Shown piece after piece: positions 1 to 8,153 of a DNA stretch of 64,000 nucleotides. Positions within the stretch are counted from its first letter, which is position 1. Every line of letters begins with the position of its first letter. The position numbers and the translations under genes were made by a program. Origin of the DNA: Streptomyces sp. Z26. GTDB taxonomy: Bacteria > Actinomycetota > Actinomycetes > Streptomycetales > Streptomycetaceae. Location: the NCBI RefSeq assembly GCF_003665095.1, contig NZ_RCHV01000002.1:3408001-3472000 (forward strand), read 5' to 3'. The notes beneath the pieces were generated by a model, which had not been told where the DNA came from, did not search any database, and saw only the letters and a list, made by a program, of their open reading frames with translations.

Positions 1-1689
1 GAGGTCCGCCGCCGGACCGGTGGCGGCAGCGGTGGTGGCGGCGGTGGCCGCAACGGCGGTGGCGGCCGGGACGACGGGGACGCCGACGCCTACGGGAGCG
101 ACGGCGACGGGGACGGCGGTCGCCAACGCCCGTCCCAGCAGGACGGCATGGACCCGTCCGACTTCCCCGCCGCCCGCGAACAGGGCGGCGACATCGACAC
201 GGTGATGTCGGAGCGCTCCGTCCCGCTGGACGAGGCGGGCGAGACGCTGAACCGCAGCGAGCAGGTGCGCGAGAACGGCCGCAAGGTGCACGCGATCTGC
301 CCGATGGTGATCCCGCGCGGCCGCTCGTTCCTGAGCATGCTGCCGGTGTCGCTGCTGCTCGTGGTCGGCGCGGTCGGTTCGGCGGCGGTGGCGGCCTCCT
401 CCGGCGGCGTGCTCACGCACCCGCTGTTCGGCTGGCACTACTGGCTGATGTCGCTGGGCGCGGTGGGCTTCGTGTGGTGGCGGCAGGGCATGGTGATGGT
501 GCCCGACGGCTGCCACGCGCTGATCACCCGCTTCGGGAAGCTGGAGCAGGTGGTGGGCCCGGGTCGGGTGATCCTGCTGAACCCGTGGAAGCGGGTGTCG
601 TACATCGTGAACACCACGCGCGAGTACCCGTTCAACGCGCCCGTGCGGGAGGCCCCGACGAAGGGCGGCGTGAAGGCGTCGATCGACCTGTTCATCCAGT
701 TCCGGATCAGTGACCCGGTCGAGTTCGTCTACACGTTGGGCGCGGTGCGCGGCTTCCAGGAGAAGCTGAGCAACGCCGTGAGCGAGACGATCCGCAGCCT
801 CATCTACGAGCAGGAGGCCGCGACGATCTACGACATGGTGGGCGAGGACACCGGGCGGCTGCTGGAGCAGCTGAACCAGCAGTTCCGGCCCGCCGTCGAG
901 CTGACCAACGCCAACATCACGCACGCCGAGCCCGCCGACCGCAACTACCGCATGGACCTGGCCGCGCCGGAGATGGTGCGGTTGGCCAAGGAGGCGTACA
1001 CGCACGAGTACGCGCTCCAGCTCCGCAAGGAGCAGGACGAGGGCGACCTGAGCCGCGAACTGGCCACCCGGCGCGAGACGTTGTCCTCGATCCAGGCGGA
1101 CATCGCGCAGCACCAGGCGCGGATGGACACGGCCGTGGAACGGGAGACGAACCGCGCGCGGGCCCTGGCCCGGCAGCGCTACGTACAGGCGGAGTCCGAG
1201 GCGAAGGCGAATGCGGCGCTGCTGGAGGCGCAGGCGCTGGACATCCGCGCGGTGACGGCGGCGGAGGCGCCGGAGATCCTGGAGTACCGCTACCAGCAGC
1301 AGGTCCTGGACACCCTCGAAGAGGTGGCCGGTCACCTGCCGCGGCTGGTACGGATCGGCGGCGCCGTCGACGACGGGAACGGCGGGAACGGCGGTACGGG
1401 CGTGGACTTCCTCGCCCTCGCGCGCGAACTCGTCGGCGAGCACGGCGGGGAGCTGTTCCCGGAGGGCGAGATGGCGGCCGTACGGGCGCGGTTGGCCGAG
1501 GTGTCCGCGCGGATCGACAGCAGGCAGGCGGAGATCGCCACCCTGCTGGCGGCGGCGGACCGGCCGACGGTCCCCGACCCGGCCACCGGCGGCACCCCGG
1601 ACGGCGCCACCCCGGACGGCGGCACCGGCACTGGCACGGAGACCGGCACCGGCACCGGCACCGACCACGACGAGGAGAGCGCCGAATGA
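1..1689 (+). CDS. SPFH/band 7 membrane protein, 5' end cut by window
   Basis: The reading frame is open from the first base, where it encodes a Gly/Asp-rich low-complexity stretch with normal GC3, so the gene probably starts left of the window. An internal ATG at 148 is an alternative start giving 513 aa. Numbered from that ATG, two membrane segments lie near residues 61-85 and 95-111. An SPFH domain follows (about 113-290), then a charged coiled-coil and a Gly/Thr-rich acidic tail. SPFH proteins (stomatin, flotillin, HflK/C) form oligomeric rings on membranes. Its stop overlaps the start of the next SPFH gene (ATGA), so the two are probably translated together and may form a hetero-oligomer. 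The specific function is unknown. Confidence 0.8.
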   Translation, partial: EVRRRTGGGSGGGGGGRNGGGGRDDGDADAYGSDGDGDGGRQRPSQQDGMDPSDFPAAREQGGDIDTVMSERSVPLDEAGETLNRSEQVRENGRKVHAICPMVIPRGRSFLSMLPVSLLLVVGAVGSAAVAASSGGVLTHPLFGWHYWLMSLGAVGFVWWRQGMVMVPDGCHALITRFGKLEQVVGPGRVILLNPWKRVSYIVNTTREYPFNAPVREAPTKGGVKASIDLFIQFRISDPVEFVYTLGAVRGFQEKLSNAVSETIRSLIYEQEAATIYDMVGEDTGRLLEQLNQQFRPAVELTNANITHAEPADRNYRMDLAAPEMVRLAKEAYTHEYALQLRKEQDEGDLSRELATRRETLSSIQADIAQHQARMDTAVERETNRARALARQRYVQAESEAKANAALLEAQALDIRAVTAAEAPEILEYRYQQQVLDTLEEVAGHLPRLVRIGGAVDDGNGGNGGTGVDFLALARELVGEHGGELFPEGEMAAVRARLAEVSARIDSRQAEIATLLAAADRPTVPDPATGGTPDGATPDGGTGTGTETGTGTGTDHDEESAE

Positions 1690-3050
1690 GCAAGGGACGC
1701 GCCGGCCGCCGGTCGGTGATCACGGAACAGGTCGCCCCCTGGGGCGACATCCCGCAGCTCCTGCGCGGGGGCGAGGCGGGGACGATCGTCCCGGTCATCA
1801 TCCCGCGCAACCGCCAACGGGTGTGGTGGATGGCCCCGTTGTGGCTCGGCGTCCTCGCGCTGCTGACGGCCGTCATGGCGGGTCTGGCGGGCTCGGACGC
1901 CGACACGGCGGCCGGTCTCGCGTACGGCACCCTCGCCACGCTCTCGTACCTCGGCGGCGTGCTGCTGCTGGCGGTCGGCGGGCTGTGGTGGTGGCGTTCG
2001 TCGATCGTCCGGATCGAGCAGGGCACCACCGGCATCCTCACCCGTTACGGCGCCATCGCCCGCACCCTCGACCCCGGCCGGCACTTCCTGTGGCACCCGT
2101 GGTCCCGGGTGGAGTTCGTCGTGGACACGGCCACGGAGATCCCGTACTCGGCGCCGGTCGTGGCCTGCCCGACGCGGGAGAACGTGCCGCTGCGGTCCAT
2201 CGAGTTCTTCCTGAAGTTCCGCATCACGGACGCCGTGCTGTTCGTCCGGACCATCGGCGCGGGCAACTTCGACCTCGTGCTGTCCAACGCCGTCCAGGAC
2301 GCCATCCGGCAGCGCGGCCGCCAGGTGCGTACCGAGCGGGCGTACGACCTGCGCGGCTCGGACGTCGCGGACATGCAGGAGCTGCTCAACCACCAGCTGT
2401 CCCGCTACGGGGTGCGCATCACCGGCAGCAACATCCCGGACGTGCAGCTGCCCGCGCAGTACCAGCAGCACCTCGCCACCCGCGAGCGCGTCGCGAAGGA
2501 GCGCACCGCGTACGAGCAGGAGTGGGGGCTCACCCGCAAGCGCCGTACGGACAGCCTCCAGATGGACATCGAGCGGGCGAAGAAGGTACGGGACGCGCGC
2601 ATCGTGGAGGTGCGGGCGGCGCTCAACAAGGCGCGGGAGGACGTCGCGCAGCTGCTGGAGGAGCGGGAGACGGACGCGCAGAACGTGCGCTTCGAGATCG
2701 AGACGCGCGGCCGCAGCGGCCTGATCGCGGCCGAGAACGAGGCGCGGGCGCAGCGCAGGCTGGCGCAGGCGTACCGCGACAACCGCGCGGTGCTCCAGTA
2801 CGAGTTGGCGCGCCGCCGCCTGGAGGTGGGCGCGACCCTCGCGGGCAACGCCCCGCAGCCGCTGGTCGTACGGACGGACGGCGGGGGCGGTGGCGACACC
2901 TCGGCGCTGTCGACGCTGATCACGGCGCAGCTGCTGCCGCGCCTCGCGGCGCTCCCCTCGGGCGACGCCGCGGCCGGTGCCCCGGCCGCCGGTGGCGGCA
3001 AGGGCGCGGCGCGCGCGAAGGGCGGTTCCGGCGGGGACGGTACGGCGTAG
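1686..3050 (+). CDS. SPFH/band 7 membrane protein, second of a pair
   Basis: This 454-aa protein is a paralogue of the preceding gene. It has the same layout: a short cytosolic N-terminus with an I-I-P-R motif matching the first protein, two membrane segments (about 41-61 and 76-100), an SPFH domain (about 105-290) and a long Arg/Glu-rich coiled-coil to about 370. It ends in an Ala/Gly-rich basic tail. The start overlaps the upstream stop by four bases, which implies translational coupling. Two non-identical partners in one operon recall HflK/HflC, but no FtsH or NfeD partner is visible here, so the role in membrane organisation is inferred only from the family. Confidence 0.82.
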   Translation: MSKGRAGRRSVITEQVAPWGDIPQLLRGGEAGTIVPVIIPRNRQRVWWMAPLWLGVLALLTAVMAGLAGSDADTAAGLAYGTLATLSYLGGVLLLAVGGLWWWRSSIVRIEQGTTGILTRYGAIARTLDPGRHFLWHPWSRVEFVVDTATEIPYSAPVVACPTRENVPLRSIEFFLKFRITDAVLFVRTIGAGNFDLVLSNAVQDAIRQRGRQVRTERAYDLRGSDVADMQELLNHQLSRYGVRITGSNIPDVQLPAQYQQHLATRERVAKERTAYEQEWGLTRKRRTDSLQMDIERAKKVRDARIVEVRAALNKAREDVAQLLEERETDAQNVRFEIETRGRSGLIAAENEARAQRRLAQAYRDNRAVLQYELARRRLEVGATLAGNAPQPLVVRTDGGGGGDTSALSTLITAQLLPRLAALPSGDAAAGAPAAGGGKGAARAKGGSGGDGTA

Positions 3051-3240
3051 CCGCGCGCGTGGGCGTGACGTACGGGGCGGGCGTACGGGTCGGTGGCGGG
3101 CCACGGGTCCGTAGGCGCGCCCCGTACGCCCGCCCCGTCTGGCCGGAACGCCCCGCTGACCGGCACACTCGTCGGAGCGCGCGCCGTACGCGGGGCGTAC
3201 CCACGGAACGCGTACACCTACGGAGAGGGAGCCGGAGCCC

Positions 3241-4539
3241 ATGACGGGAAACGTGACGAACTGGGCGCGGAACATCACGTTCCAGGCGTCCGGCGGCCTC
3301 CGCACCCCGGAGTCCCTCGACGAGCTGTGCGCGGTGGTCGGCGGGGCGGAGCGCGTACGGGCGCTGGGCGCCGGGCACTCGTTCAACCGCGTCGCCGACA
3401 CCACCGGCACCCTCGTCAGCCTCAGCCGCATGCCCCACCTGACGGAGGTGGACGCGGACGCGCGCACCGTACGCGTCGGCGCGGGCGCGACCTTCGCCCA
3501 ACTGTGCGCCGCGCTCCGCCCGTACGGCCTCGCCCTCGCCAACCTGCCGTCCACGCCGCACTTCACGCTCGCGGGCGCGTACGCCACCGGCACGCACGGC
3601 TCGGGCGACGCCCACGGCTCACTCGCCACCGCCGTACGCGCCGTCGAACTCGTCACCGCCGACGGCGGGTTGAGCACCGTACGGCGCGGCGACCCGGACT
3701 TCGACGGGACCGTCACCTCGCTCGGCGCGCTCGGCGTCGCCCACGCCGTCACCCTCGACCTGCGCCCGGCCTTCGAGGTCGAGCAGCACGTCCACGAGGG
3801 CCTGCCGTGGGAGGTGCTCACCGAGCACCTCGACACCCTCCTCGCCTCCGCCTACAGCGTCAGCGCCTTCACCGACTGGGGCGGCGACGCCGTACGGCTG
3901 TGGCTGAAGCGCCGTACCGGCGACCCGCTGCCCGACCTCGGCTGGACCGGTGCCCGCCCGGCCACGCGCGCGCACCACCCGATCGAGGGACTTCCGGCGG
4001 CCAACTCCACCGAGCAGCTGGGCGTCAGCGGCGCGTGGGACGAACGGCTGCCGCACTTCCGTTCCGGTTTCCTGCCCAGCTCGGGCGCGGAGTTGCAGTC
4101 CGAGTACCTGGTGCCGCGCGCGGACGGCGCCGCCGCCGTGACCGCCCTACGGGAGCTGCGGCCCTGGTTCGCGCCCGTACTCCAGGTCGCGGAGATCCGC
4201 AGCGTGGCCGCCGACACGCACTGGCTCAGCCCCAACTCCGGGCGGGACAGCGTCGGATTCCACTTCACCTGGGTCCGGGACGCGGACGCCGTCGCCCCCG
4301 TCGTCGCGCGCATGGAGGAGGCGCTCGCGCCCTTCGACGCGCGCCCGCACTGGGGCAAGGTCTTCGCCACGGCGCCGGACGTGCTGCGCGGCTCGTACGC
4401 GCGCTGGGACGACTTCGCGGACCTGCTGCGCCGCCGCGACCCGGCTGGCACCTTCCGCAACGCCCTGGTCGACCACCTCTTCCCGGCGACGCCCGACCCG
4501 GCGACGCCCGACCCGGCGGCGCCCGACCCGGCGGCGTAG
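3241..4539 (+). CDS. FAD-linked alditol/xylitol oxidase (AldO-like)
   Basis: The 432-aa protein belongs to the vanillyl-alcohol-oxidase flavoprotein superfamily and resembles S. coelicolor AldO (about 418 aa), which oxidises xylitol or sorbitol at C1 with O2, releasing H2O2. The motif GAGHSFN places a histidine at residue 46, the position that carries covalent FAD in AldO. The FAD-binding domain covers roughly residues 12-150 and the ALO-type substrate domain about 170-420, including the family HWGK motif near the C-terminus. A purine-rich ribosome site (gagagggag) precedes the ATG. The end is a short run of A-T/A-P-D-P repeats that probably adds nothing to catalysis. No signal peptide is seen, so it is likely cytosolic. 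Confidence 0.88.
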   Translation: MTGNVTNWARNITFQASGGLRTPESLDELCAVVGGAERVRALGAGHSFNRVADTTGTLVSLSRMPHLTEVDADARTVRVGAGATFAQLCAALRPYGLALANLPSTPHFTLAGAYATGTHGSGDAHGSLATAVRAVELVTADGGLSTVRRGDPDFDGTVTSLGALGVAHAVTLDLRPAFEVEQHVHEGLPWEVLTEHLDTLLASAYSVSAFTDWGGDAVRLWLKRRTGDPLPDLGWTGARPATRAHHPIEGLPAANSTEQLGVSGAWDERLPHFRSGFLPSSGAELQSEYLVPRADGAAAVTALRELRPWFAPVLQVAEIRSVAADTHWLSPNSGRDSVGFHFTWVRDADAVAPVVARMEEALAPFDARPHWGKVFATAPDVLRGSYARWDDFADLLRRRDPAGTFRNALVDHLFPATPDPATPDPAAPDPAA

Positions 4540-4773
4540 CCGGGCGCCACCGGGGCCGCCGCTACGCGCCGCGGGGGCGTGCCGTACGAAGGCGGTGAAC
4601 TGGCCGTCGGTGAAGGCGAGTCGGGGCCCGTGCGGGTCCTTGCTGTCGCGCAGGAGCCGTCCTCCCTCGGGAAGGGCGGCCACCTCGACGCAGTTGCCGC
4701 TGTTCCCCGAGTACGAGGACCTCACCCAGTCCGGCCCGATGGCCGTCGCGTACTCGACGTGCGGCTGCTCCAT
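4147..4773 (-). CDS. DUF397 protein with lost normal stop
   Basis: The first 66 codons encode a typical DUF397 protein: W-x-x-S-S-Y-S-G-x-S-G-N-C-V-E-V, then R-D-S-K-D-P-x-G-P and F-T-x-x-x-F-V. DUF397 proteins are small partners of XRE/DUF5753 regulators in Streptomyces. The ATG follows GGAG by five bases and sits three bases after the stop of the XRE remnant upstream. A TAG that would end the protein at normal length (4562-4564) is one base out of frame. The literal frame therefore runs on to 4147, antisense to the alditol oxidase, adding an Arg-rich tail. I read the conserved part as 4573-4773 and the rest as read-through after a small indel. The gene may be decaying. Confidence 0.6.
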   Translation of the reverse strand: MEQPHVEYATAIGPDWVRSSYSGNSGNCVEVAALPEGGRLLRDSKDPHGPRLAFTDGQFTAFVRHAPAARSGGPGGARLRRRVGRRRVGRRRVGRRREEVVDQGVAEGASRVAAAQQVREVVPARVRAAQHVRRRGEDLAPVRARVEGRERLLHARDDGGDGVRVPDPGEVESDAVPPGVGAEPVRVGGHAADLRDLEYGREPGPQLP

Positions 4774-4775
4774 GG

Positions 4776-4898
4776 TCACTCCATCTCCTCCATGGCGCTC
4801 GTGATGAGCGCCCGCGACTCGTCGACGTTCGCGGCGGCCATGTCGAGCCGCCGGAACGGGGTGGTGTACGCCTCCACGTCGGGGACGTCCTCGTAGCA
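4776..4898 (-). pseudogene. C-terminal remnant of XRE/DUF5753 regulator
   Basis: Read on the minus strand, this stretch encodes a fragment beginning Y-E-D-V-P-D-V-E-A-Y and ending S-R-A-L-I-T-S-A-M-E-E-M-E-stop. That is the usual C-terminal end of the helix-turn-helix/DUF5753 regulators that pair with DUF397 genes. No HTH domain or start is found upstream, so only the last 40 or so codons survive. Its TGA overlaps a GTG just ahead of the DUF397 start, preserving the usual tight gene order. This looks like a deletion remnant of a regulator/partner pair. Confidence 0.6.
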
Positions 4899-5017
4899 CG
4901 CCGTGCGGCGCGCCTGCCCCCGAACGGAACAGGCGCGATACCGGCCACCCGTGCGCGGTGACGCGCGGTGCCCGTGTCCCGGTCGCGCGGGGGCGGTGCG
5001 GGCGCGATCATCGGGGG

Positions 5018-5656
5018 ATGGACACGACCGTACGCCTCGCCCAGCAGCCGGAAGCCGACGCGCTCCTCAGCCGCGACCCGCTCGCCGCCCTCGTCGGGAT
5101 GCTGCTGGACCAGCAGGTGGCGATGGAGTGGGCGTTCACCGGCCCGTACACCATCGCCCGCCGCATGGGTCGGGACACGCTCGACGCCGGGGAGATCGCG
5201 GCGTACGGGCCCGAGGAGTTCGCGGCGCTGCTGGTGGAGAAGCCCGCGGTGCACCGGTACCCGGGGTCGATGGCGAAGCGGGTGCAGCAGTTGTGCCGCC
5301 ACCTCGTCGACGAGTACGGCGGCGACCCGCGCGCCGTCTGGCGCGACGCGGCGACCGGTCGCGAACTGCTCGCCCGCCTCAACGCCCTGCCCGGCTACGG
5401 GAAGCAGAAGTCGCAGATCTTCGTGGCGCTGCTCGGCAAGCAGTACGGCGTACGGCCCGAGGGCTGGCGCGAGGCGGCGGGCGCGTACGGCGAGGAGGGC
5501 GCGTACCGCTCGGTCGCGGACATCACCGGGCCGGAGTCCCTGGACCGCGTACGGGCGCACAAGCGTGAGATGAAGCAGGCGGCGAAGACGGCGAAGACGG
5601 AGAAGGCCGCGGAGTCGGAGAAGACGGCGGGCGCGGGCAAGACGCCGAAGGGGTAA
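5018..5656 (+). CDS. HhH-GPD-type base-excision repair protein
   Basis: The 212-aa protein resembles the small actinobacterial HhH-GPD family proteins related to DNA glycosylases. The helix-hairpin-helix lies at about residues 120-140, L-P-G-Y-G-K-Q-K-S-Q-I-F. The N-terminal part, with the segment L-V-G-M-L-L-D-Q-Q-V, matches the helical core of the superfamily. A Lys/Ala/Glu-rich tail follows. The ATG at 5018 lies just after a G-rich run (tcgggggATG) and fits the conserved N-terminus better than upstream GTG codons. It would act on damaged bases in DNA; the substrate cannot be told from sequence. Confidence 0.78.
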   Translation: MDTTVRLAQQPEADALLSRDPLAALVGMLLDQQVAMEWAFTGPYTIARRMGRDTLDAGEIAAYGPEEFAALLVEKPAVHRYPGSMAKRVQQLCRHLVDEYGGDPRAVWRDAATGRELLARLNALPGYGKQKSQIFVALLGKQYGVRPEGWREAAGAYGEEGAYRSVADITGPESLDRVRAHKREMKQAAKTAKTEKAAESEKTAGAGKTPKG

Positions 5657-5715
5657 CGGGGCCGCCGTGGGCGGAGTTGAGGGCGGCGGTCGTACGGGGG
5701 TCGTGCGGGCGCGTG

Positions 5716-5770
5716 TTGACGGGTGCCGTGCGCCCGCATATCGTTCCGATCCGGATCGGAACGGAACGAT
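5716..5770 (+). promoter_or_regulatory. Promoter with overlapping palindromic operator
   Basis: A TTGACG box (5716-5721) and a TATCGT box (5739-5744) are separated by 17 bp, a good vegetative-type promoter. A perfect 22-bp palindrome (5742-5763, half site CGTTCCGATCC) overlaps the -10 region. It is flanked by a further inverted pair ATCGTTCC/GGAACGAT (5740-5747 and 5763-5770). The position is right for repression of the quinone oxidoreductase, most simply by the TetR-family protein encoded just downstream. Confidence 0.7.
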
Positions 5771-5786
5771 TGAGGAGTCCCCCGCC

Positions 5787-6767
5787 ATGCGCGCAGCCGT
5801 CGTCAAGTCCCCCGACCACCTGGCCGTCACGGAGCTGCCGGACCCGGTGCCCGCCGCCGGAGAGGTGCTGGTCGAGGTCGACGCCGCCGGGGCCGGATAC
5901 GTGGACGTGACGGCGGTACGCGGCGGCTACCGCACCCCGCTCCACCCCGGCGACATCCCCGGCATGGAGGTCGCCGGTCGGGTCACGGCGGTCGGGCCGG
6001 ACGTCCCCGACGCCCTCGTCGGGCAGCGCGTACTCGCCCTGATGCTGGAGGCGGGCGGCTACGCGGAACGCGCCGTGACCGGCGCCGACGCCGTACTCCC
6101 CCTGCCCGACGGGCTCGACGCGGACGCCGCCGTCGCCGCCGGGATCAACGCGATGGTCGCGGAGATCGCCCTCCGGCGCGCGGGGTTGCGGGCCGGGGAA
6201 CGCGTACTCGTCCTCGGCGCGGGCGGCGGCATCGGCGTCCTCGCCACCCAACTCGCGCACGCGCGGGGGGCCGAGGTCACCGCCGTCACCTCGTCCGCCG
6301 AGCGCGCCGCACGGCTGCGCGCGCTCGGCGCCACGCGCACCGTCGACCGCCACAGCGTCACCGTCCCCGAAGGGACGGGGGCGGGTACGGGCGAGGCGGA
6401 CGCGTACGGCACGTACGACCTCGTCCTCGACACCGTCGCCGGTCCCGACACGGCCAAGCACCTGCGCCTCCTCCGTACGGAGGGCCGCTACGTACTGTGC
6501 GGCGCCGCCGCGGGCGCACCCGGCGCGGACACCCTCACGGCGCTGCTGACCGACTTCCACAAGTCACCGACGCTGTACGTCCTCAGCCTCAACTCCGTGA
6601 GCACGCAGGAGCGTCGGCAGTCCTGGCGGCGGGTCACCGAGCTGATCACCGAGGGCGGCCTCACGCCCGTGGTCGACGAACGCCTCCCCCTCGACGAGGC
6701 GGACGCGGCGCTGCGGAGGGTGGCGGAGGGGCGGCAGTTCGGGAAGGTCGTCCTGCTGCCTCGGTAG
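5787..6767 (+). CDS. NADPH:quinone oxidoreductase-like, zinc-independent MDR
   Basis: This 326-aa medium-chain dehydrogenase/reductase has a GroES-like N-terminal domain and a Rossmann fold. The nucleotide-binding motif L-G-A-G-G-G-I-G-V lies near residue 145, followed by a T-S-S-A-E-R segment typical of NADPH-preferring quinone reductases. The Cys/His ligands of zinc alcohol dehydrogenases are absent. GAGGAG precedes the ATG by nine bases. It lies between a palindromic operator-promoter and a TetR gene, which suggests induction by a small electrophilic or aromatic compound. The substrate is unknown. Confidence 0.85.
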   Translation: MRAAVVKSPDHLAVTELPDPVPAAGEVLVEVDAAGAGYVDVTAVRGGYRTPLHPGDIPGMEVAGRVTAVGPDVPDALVGQRVLALMLEAGGYAERAVTGADAVLPLPDGLDADAAVAAGINAMVAEIALRRAGLRAGERVLVLGAGGGIGVLATQLAHARGAEVTAVTSSAERAARLRALGATRTVDRHSVTVPEGTGAGTGEADAYGTYDLVLDTVAGPDTAKHLRLLRTEGRYVLCGAAAGAPGADTLTALLTDFHKSPTLYVLSLNSVSTQERRQSWRRVTELITEGGLTPVVDERLPLDEADAALRRVAEGRQFGKVVLLPR

Positions 6768-6832
6768 GCTGGCCCGCGCGCGGAGCCCGGTACGGGCGGC
6801 AGGGACGCGCGCGCGGACGCGGGGAGAGAGCG

Positions 6833-7459
6833 ATGGCACGGCAGCGGGACGAACGCATCGACCACGCCGTACTGGCCGCCGTCACCGCCCTCCTGCGCGA
6901 GGTCGGCTACTCCGCCCTCACCATGGAGGCCATCGCCCAACGCGCGGGCACCACGAAACCCGCCATCCGCCGCCGCTGGCGCACCCGACGGCACCTGGTC
7001 GTCGCGGCCATGGCCGAGGAGCGCATCGGGGTGGTGGACGTCGACACCGGATGCACCCACTGCGACATCGTCGAACACCTCGACGCCCTCCGTACGGGCC
7101 TCGCGGACCCCGCCCTCGCCCACGTACTGCCCGCCCTCATCGCCGACCTCGCGGACGACCCGGAACTGCGCGCGACCTTCCTCGACGTCGTGTGGGAGCC
7201 GCGCCGGGAGGCGTGCCACGCGTCCCTGGAGAAGGGCCGCGCGCGCGGCGACCTCCGTACGGGCGTCGACCCGGAGACGGTGCTCGACCTGTTCGCCGCA
7301 CCGGTCTTCTTCCGCGTGCTGTTCGGCCACCGCCCGGCGGGCCCGGGCTTCCCGGAGGAGGTGACCCGCGCCGTGCTGGGCGGCGTCGGCCGCGGCGCCA
7401 TCTGCGCCCGCACGCCGGAACGGGCGGGGGAACGCTTACGCACGCGGGGTGACGGGTAG
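6833..7459 (+). CDS. TetR/AcrR family regulator
   Basis: The 208-aa protein has an N-terminal TetR DNA-binding domain (helix-turn-helix about residues 27-47, with A-I-A-Q-R-A-G-T-T-K-P-A-I-R-R-R-W) and a helical C-terminal ligand domain of the TetR_C type found in many actinobacterial efflux regulators. GGGGAGAGAG precedes the ATG. It follows the quinone oxidoreductase by 65 bp on the same strand, so it may be co-transcribed and act on the palindrome at 5742-5763. That target is an inference from position and symmetry. Confidence 0.85.
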   Translation: MARQRDERIDHAVLAAVTALLREVGYSALTMEAIAQRAGTTKPAIRRRWRTRRHLVVAAMAEERIGVVDVDTGCTHCDIVEHLDALRTGLADPALAHVLPALIADLADDPELRATFLDVVWEPRREACHASLEKGRARGDLRTGVDPETVLDLFAAPVFFRVLFGHRPAGPGFPEEVTRAVLGGVGRGAICARTPERAGERLRTRGDG

Positions 7460-7582
7460 GGCTGCGGGCGGTCGCGGTGCCCGCACCGGGGCATAATGCT
7501 CGACCGGTGCGGTGGCCAGCCCGTTCGGCCTGGCGGTGCTGCCGCCCGTACGTACCTGAAGTGACCACGGGAGGGCGGGCGC

Positions 7583-8146
7583 ATGGGGGACGAACGCGGT
7601 TCCGCGATCTGGGGGCTCGTCGGCGGGCGCGGCGTCGAGGGTCCCGGCGAAGCCGGTGACGTACGGATGTCCCTCGCCGGGGCCGACGACGCCGAAGGGG
7701 CCCGGCCCGGTACGGAGGGTGGTGGGGACGCCGGTGACCACGGAGGTGCCGGTGACCCCGCCGGCCCGGACGGCGACCTGAAGTCGTCGAGAAACGCCTG
7801 GACCCGCGCCGGAGGCGACGTCGACTCCCTGCGCGGCAACATCAAAACCGCGCTCACCGGCCTGGAGAAGGACCAGACGGGCATCGGCGCGGCTTCCCGT
7901 ACGGGCCGTACGGCGAGCGCCGCGGCCCAGCGCGACGTGTACGCCTCCTGGAAACGCTACCTGGGCGACGTCAGCGCCCGTTGCGGGGTGCTCAAGGACC
8001 GCCTGCACAAGGCCGGTACGGACCACTACGCCAACGAGGCGGCCACCAAGGGCGCGTTCGACCGGCTGGACGACGCGTACGGGGACACCCCGGCGCTCGG
8101 CGGCGAAAAGGGCATGCGGTCCGACGGCGCGGGGCACGGAGGCTGA
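7583..8146 (+). CDS. Hypothetical protein ahead of DUF1023 hydrolase
   Basis: The 187-aa product is not clearly recognisable. The first 65 residues are Gly/Asp-rich and look disordered. The rest is predicted helical and has the spacing of a WXG100-like helical hairpin, including W-T-R-A-G-G-D and a later S-W-K-R-Y-L-G-D-V-S. Similar small helical proteins often precede DUF1023 alpha/beta hydrolases in Streptomyces. GGGAGG lies nine bases before the ATG. The next gene starts 7 bp after the stop, so the two form an operon. A role as partner of the hydrolase is inferred from context only. Confidence 0.6.
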   Translation: MGDERGSAIWGLVGGRGVEGPGEAGDVRMSLAGADDAEGARPGTEGGGDAGDHGGAGDPAGPDGDLKSSRNAWTRAGGDVDSLRGNIKTALTGLEKDQTGIGAASRTGRTASAAAQRDVYASWKRYLGDVSARCGVLKDRLHKAGTDHYANEAATKGAFDRLDDAYGDTPALGGEKGMRSDGAGHGG

Positions 8147-8153
8147 GCGCGCG

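Noticed and set aside
1332..3836. Long minus-strand open frame of 834 codons opposite the SPFH genes
   Set aside because: It is the usual antisense shadow in very GC-rich DNA: Arg/Ala/Pro-dominated composition, no domains, no ribosome site, and it covers two well-supported genes.
4147..4572. Arg-rich C-terminal extension of the DUF397 protein as genuine coding sequence
   Set aside because: It is antisense to the conserved end of the alditol oxidase and consists of short Arg repeats mirroring the A-T-P-D-P repeat on the other strand. A one-base shift restores a normal stop.
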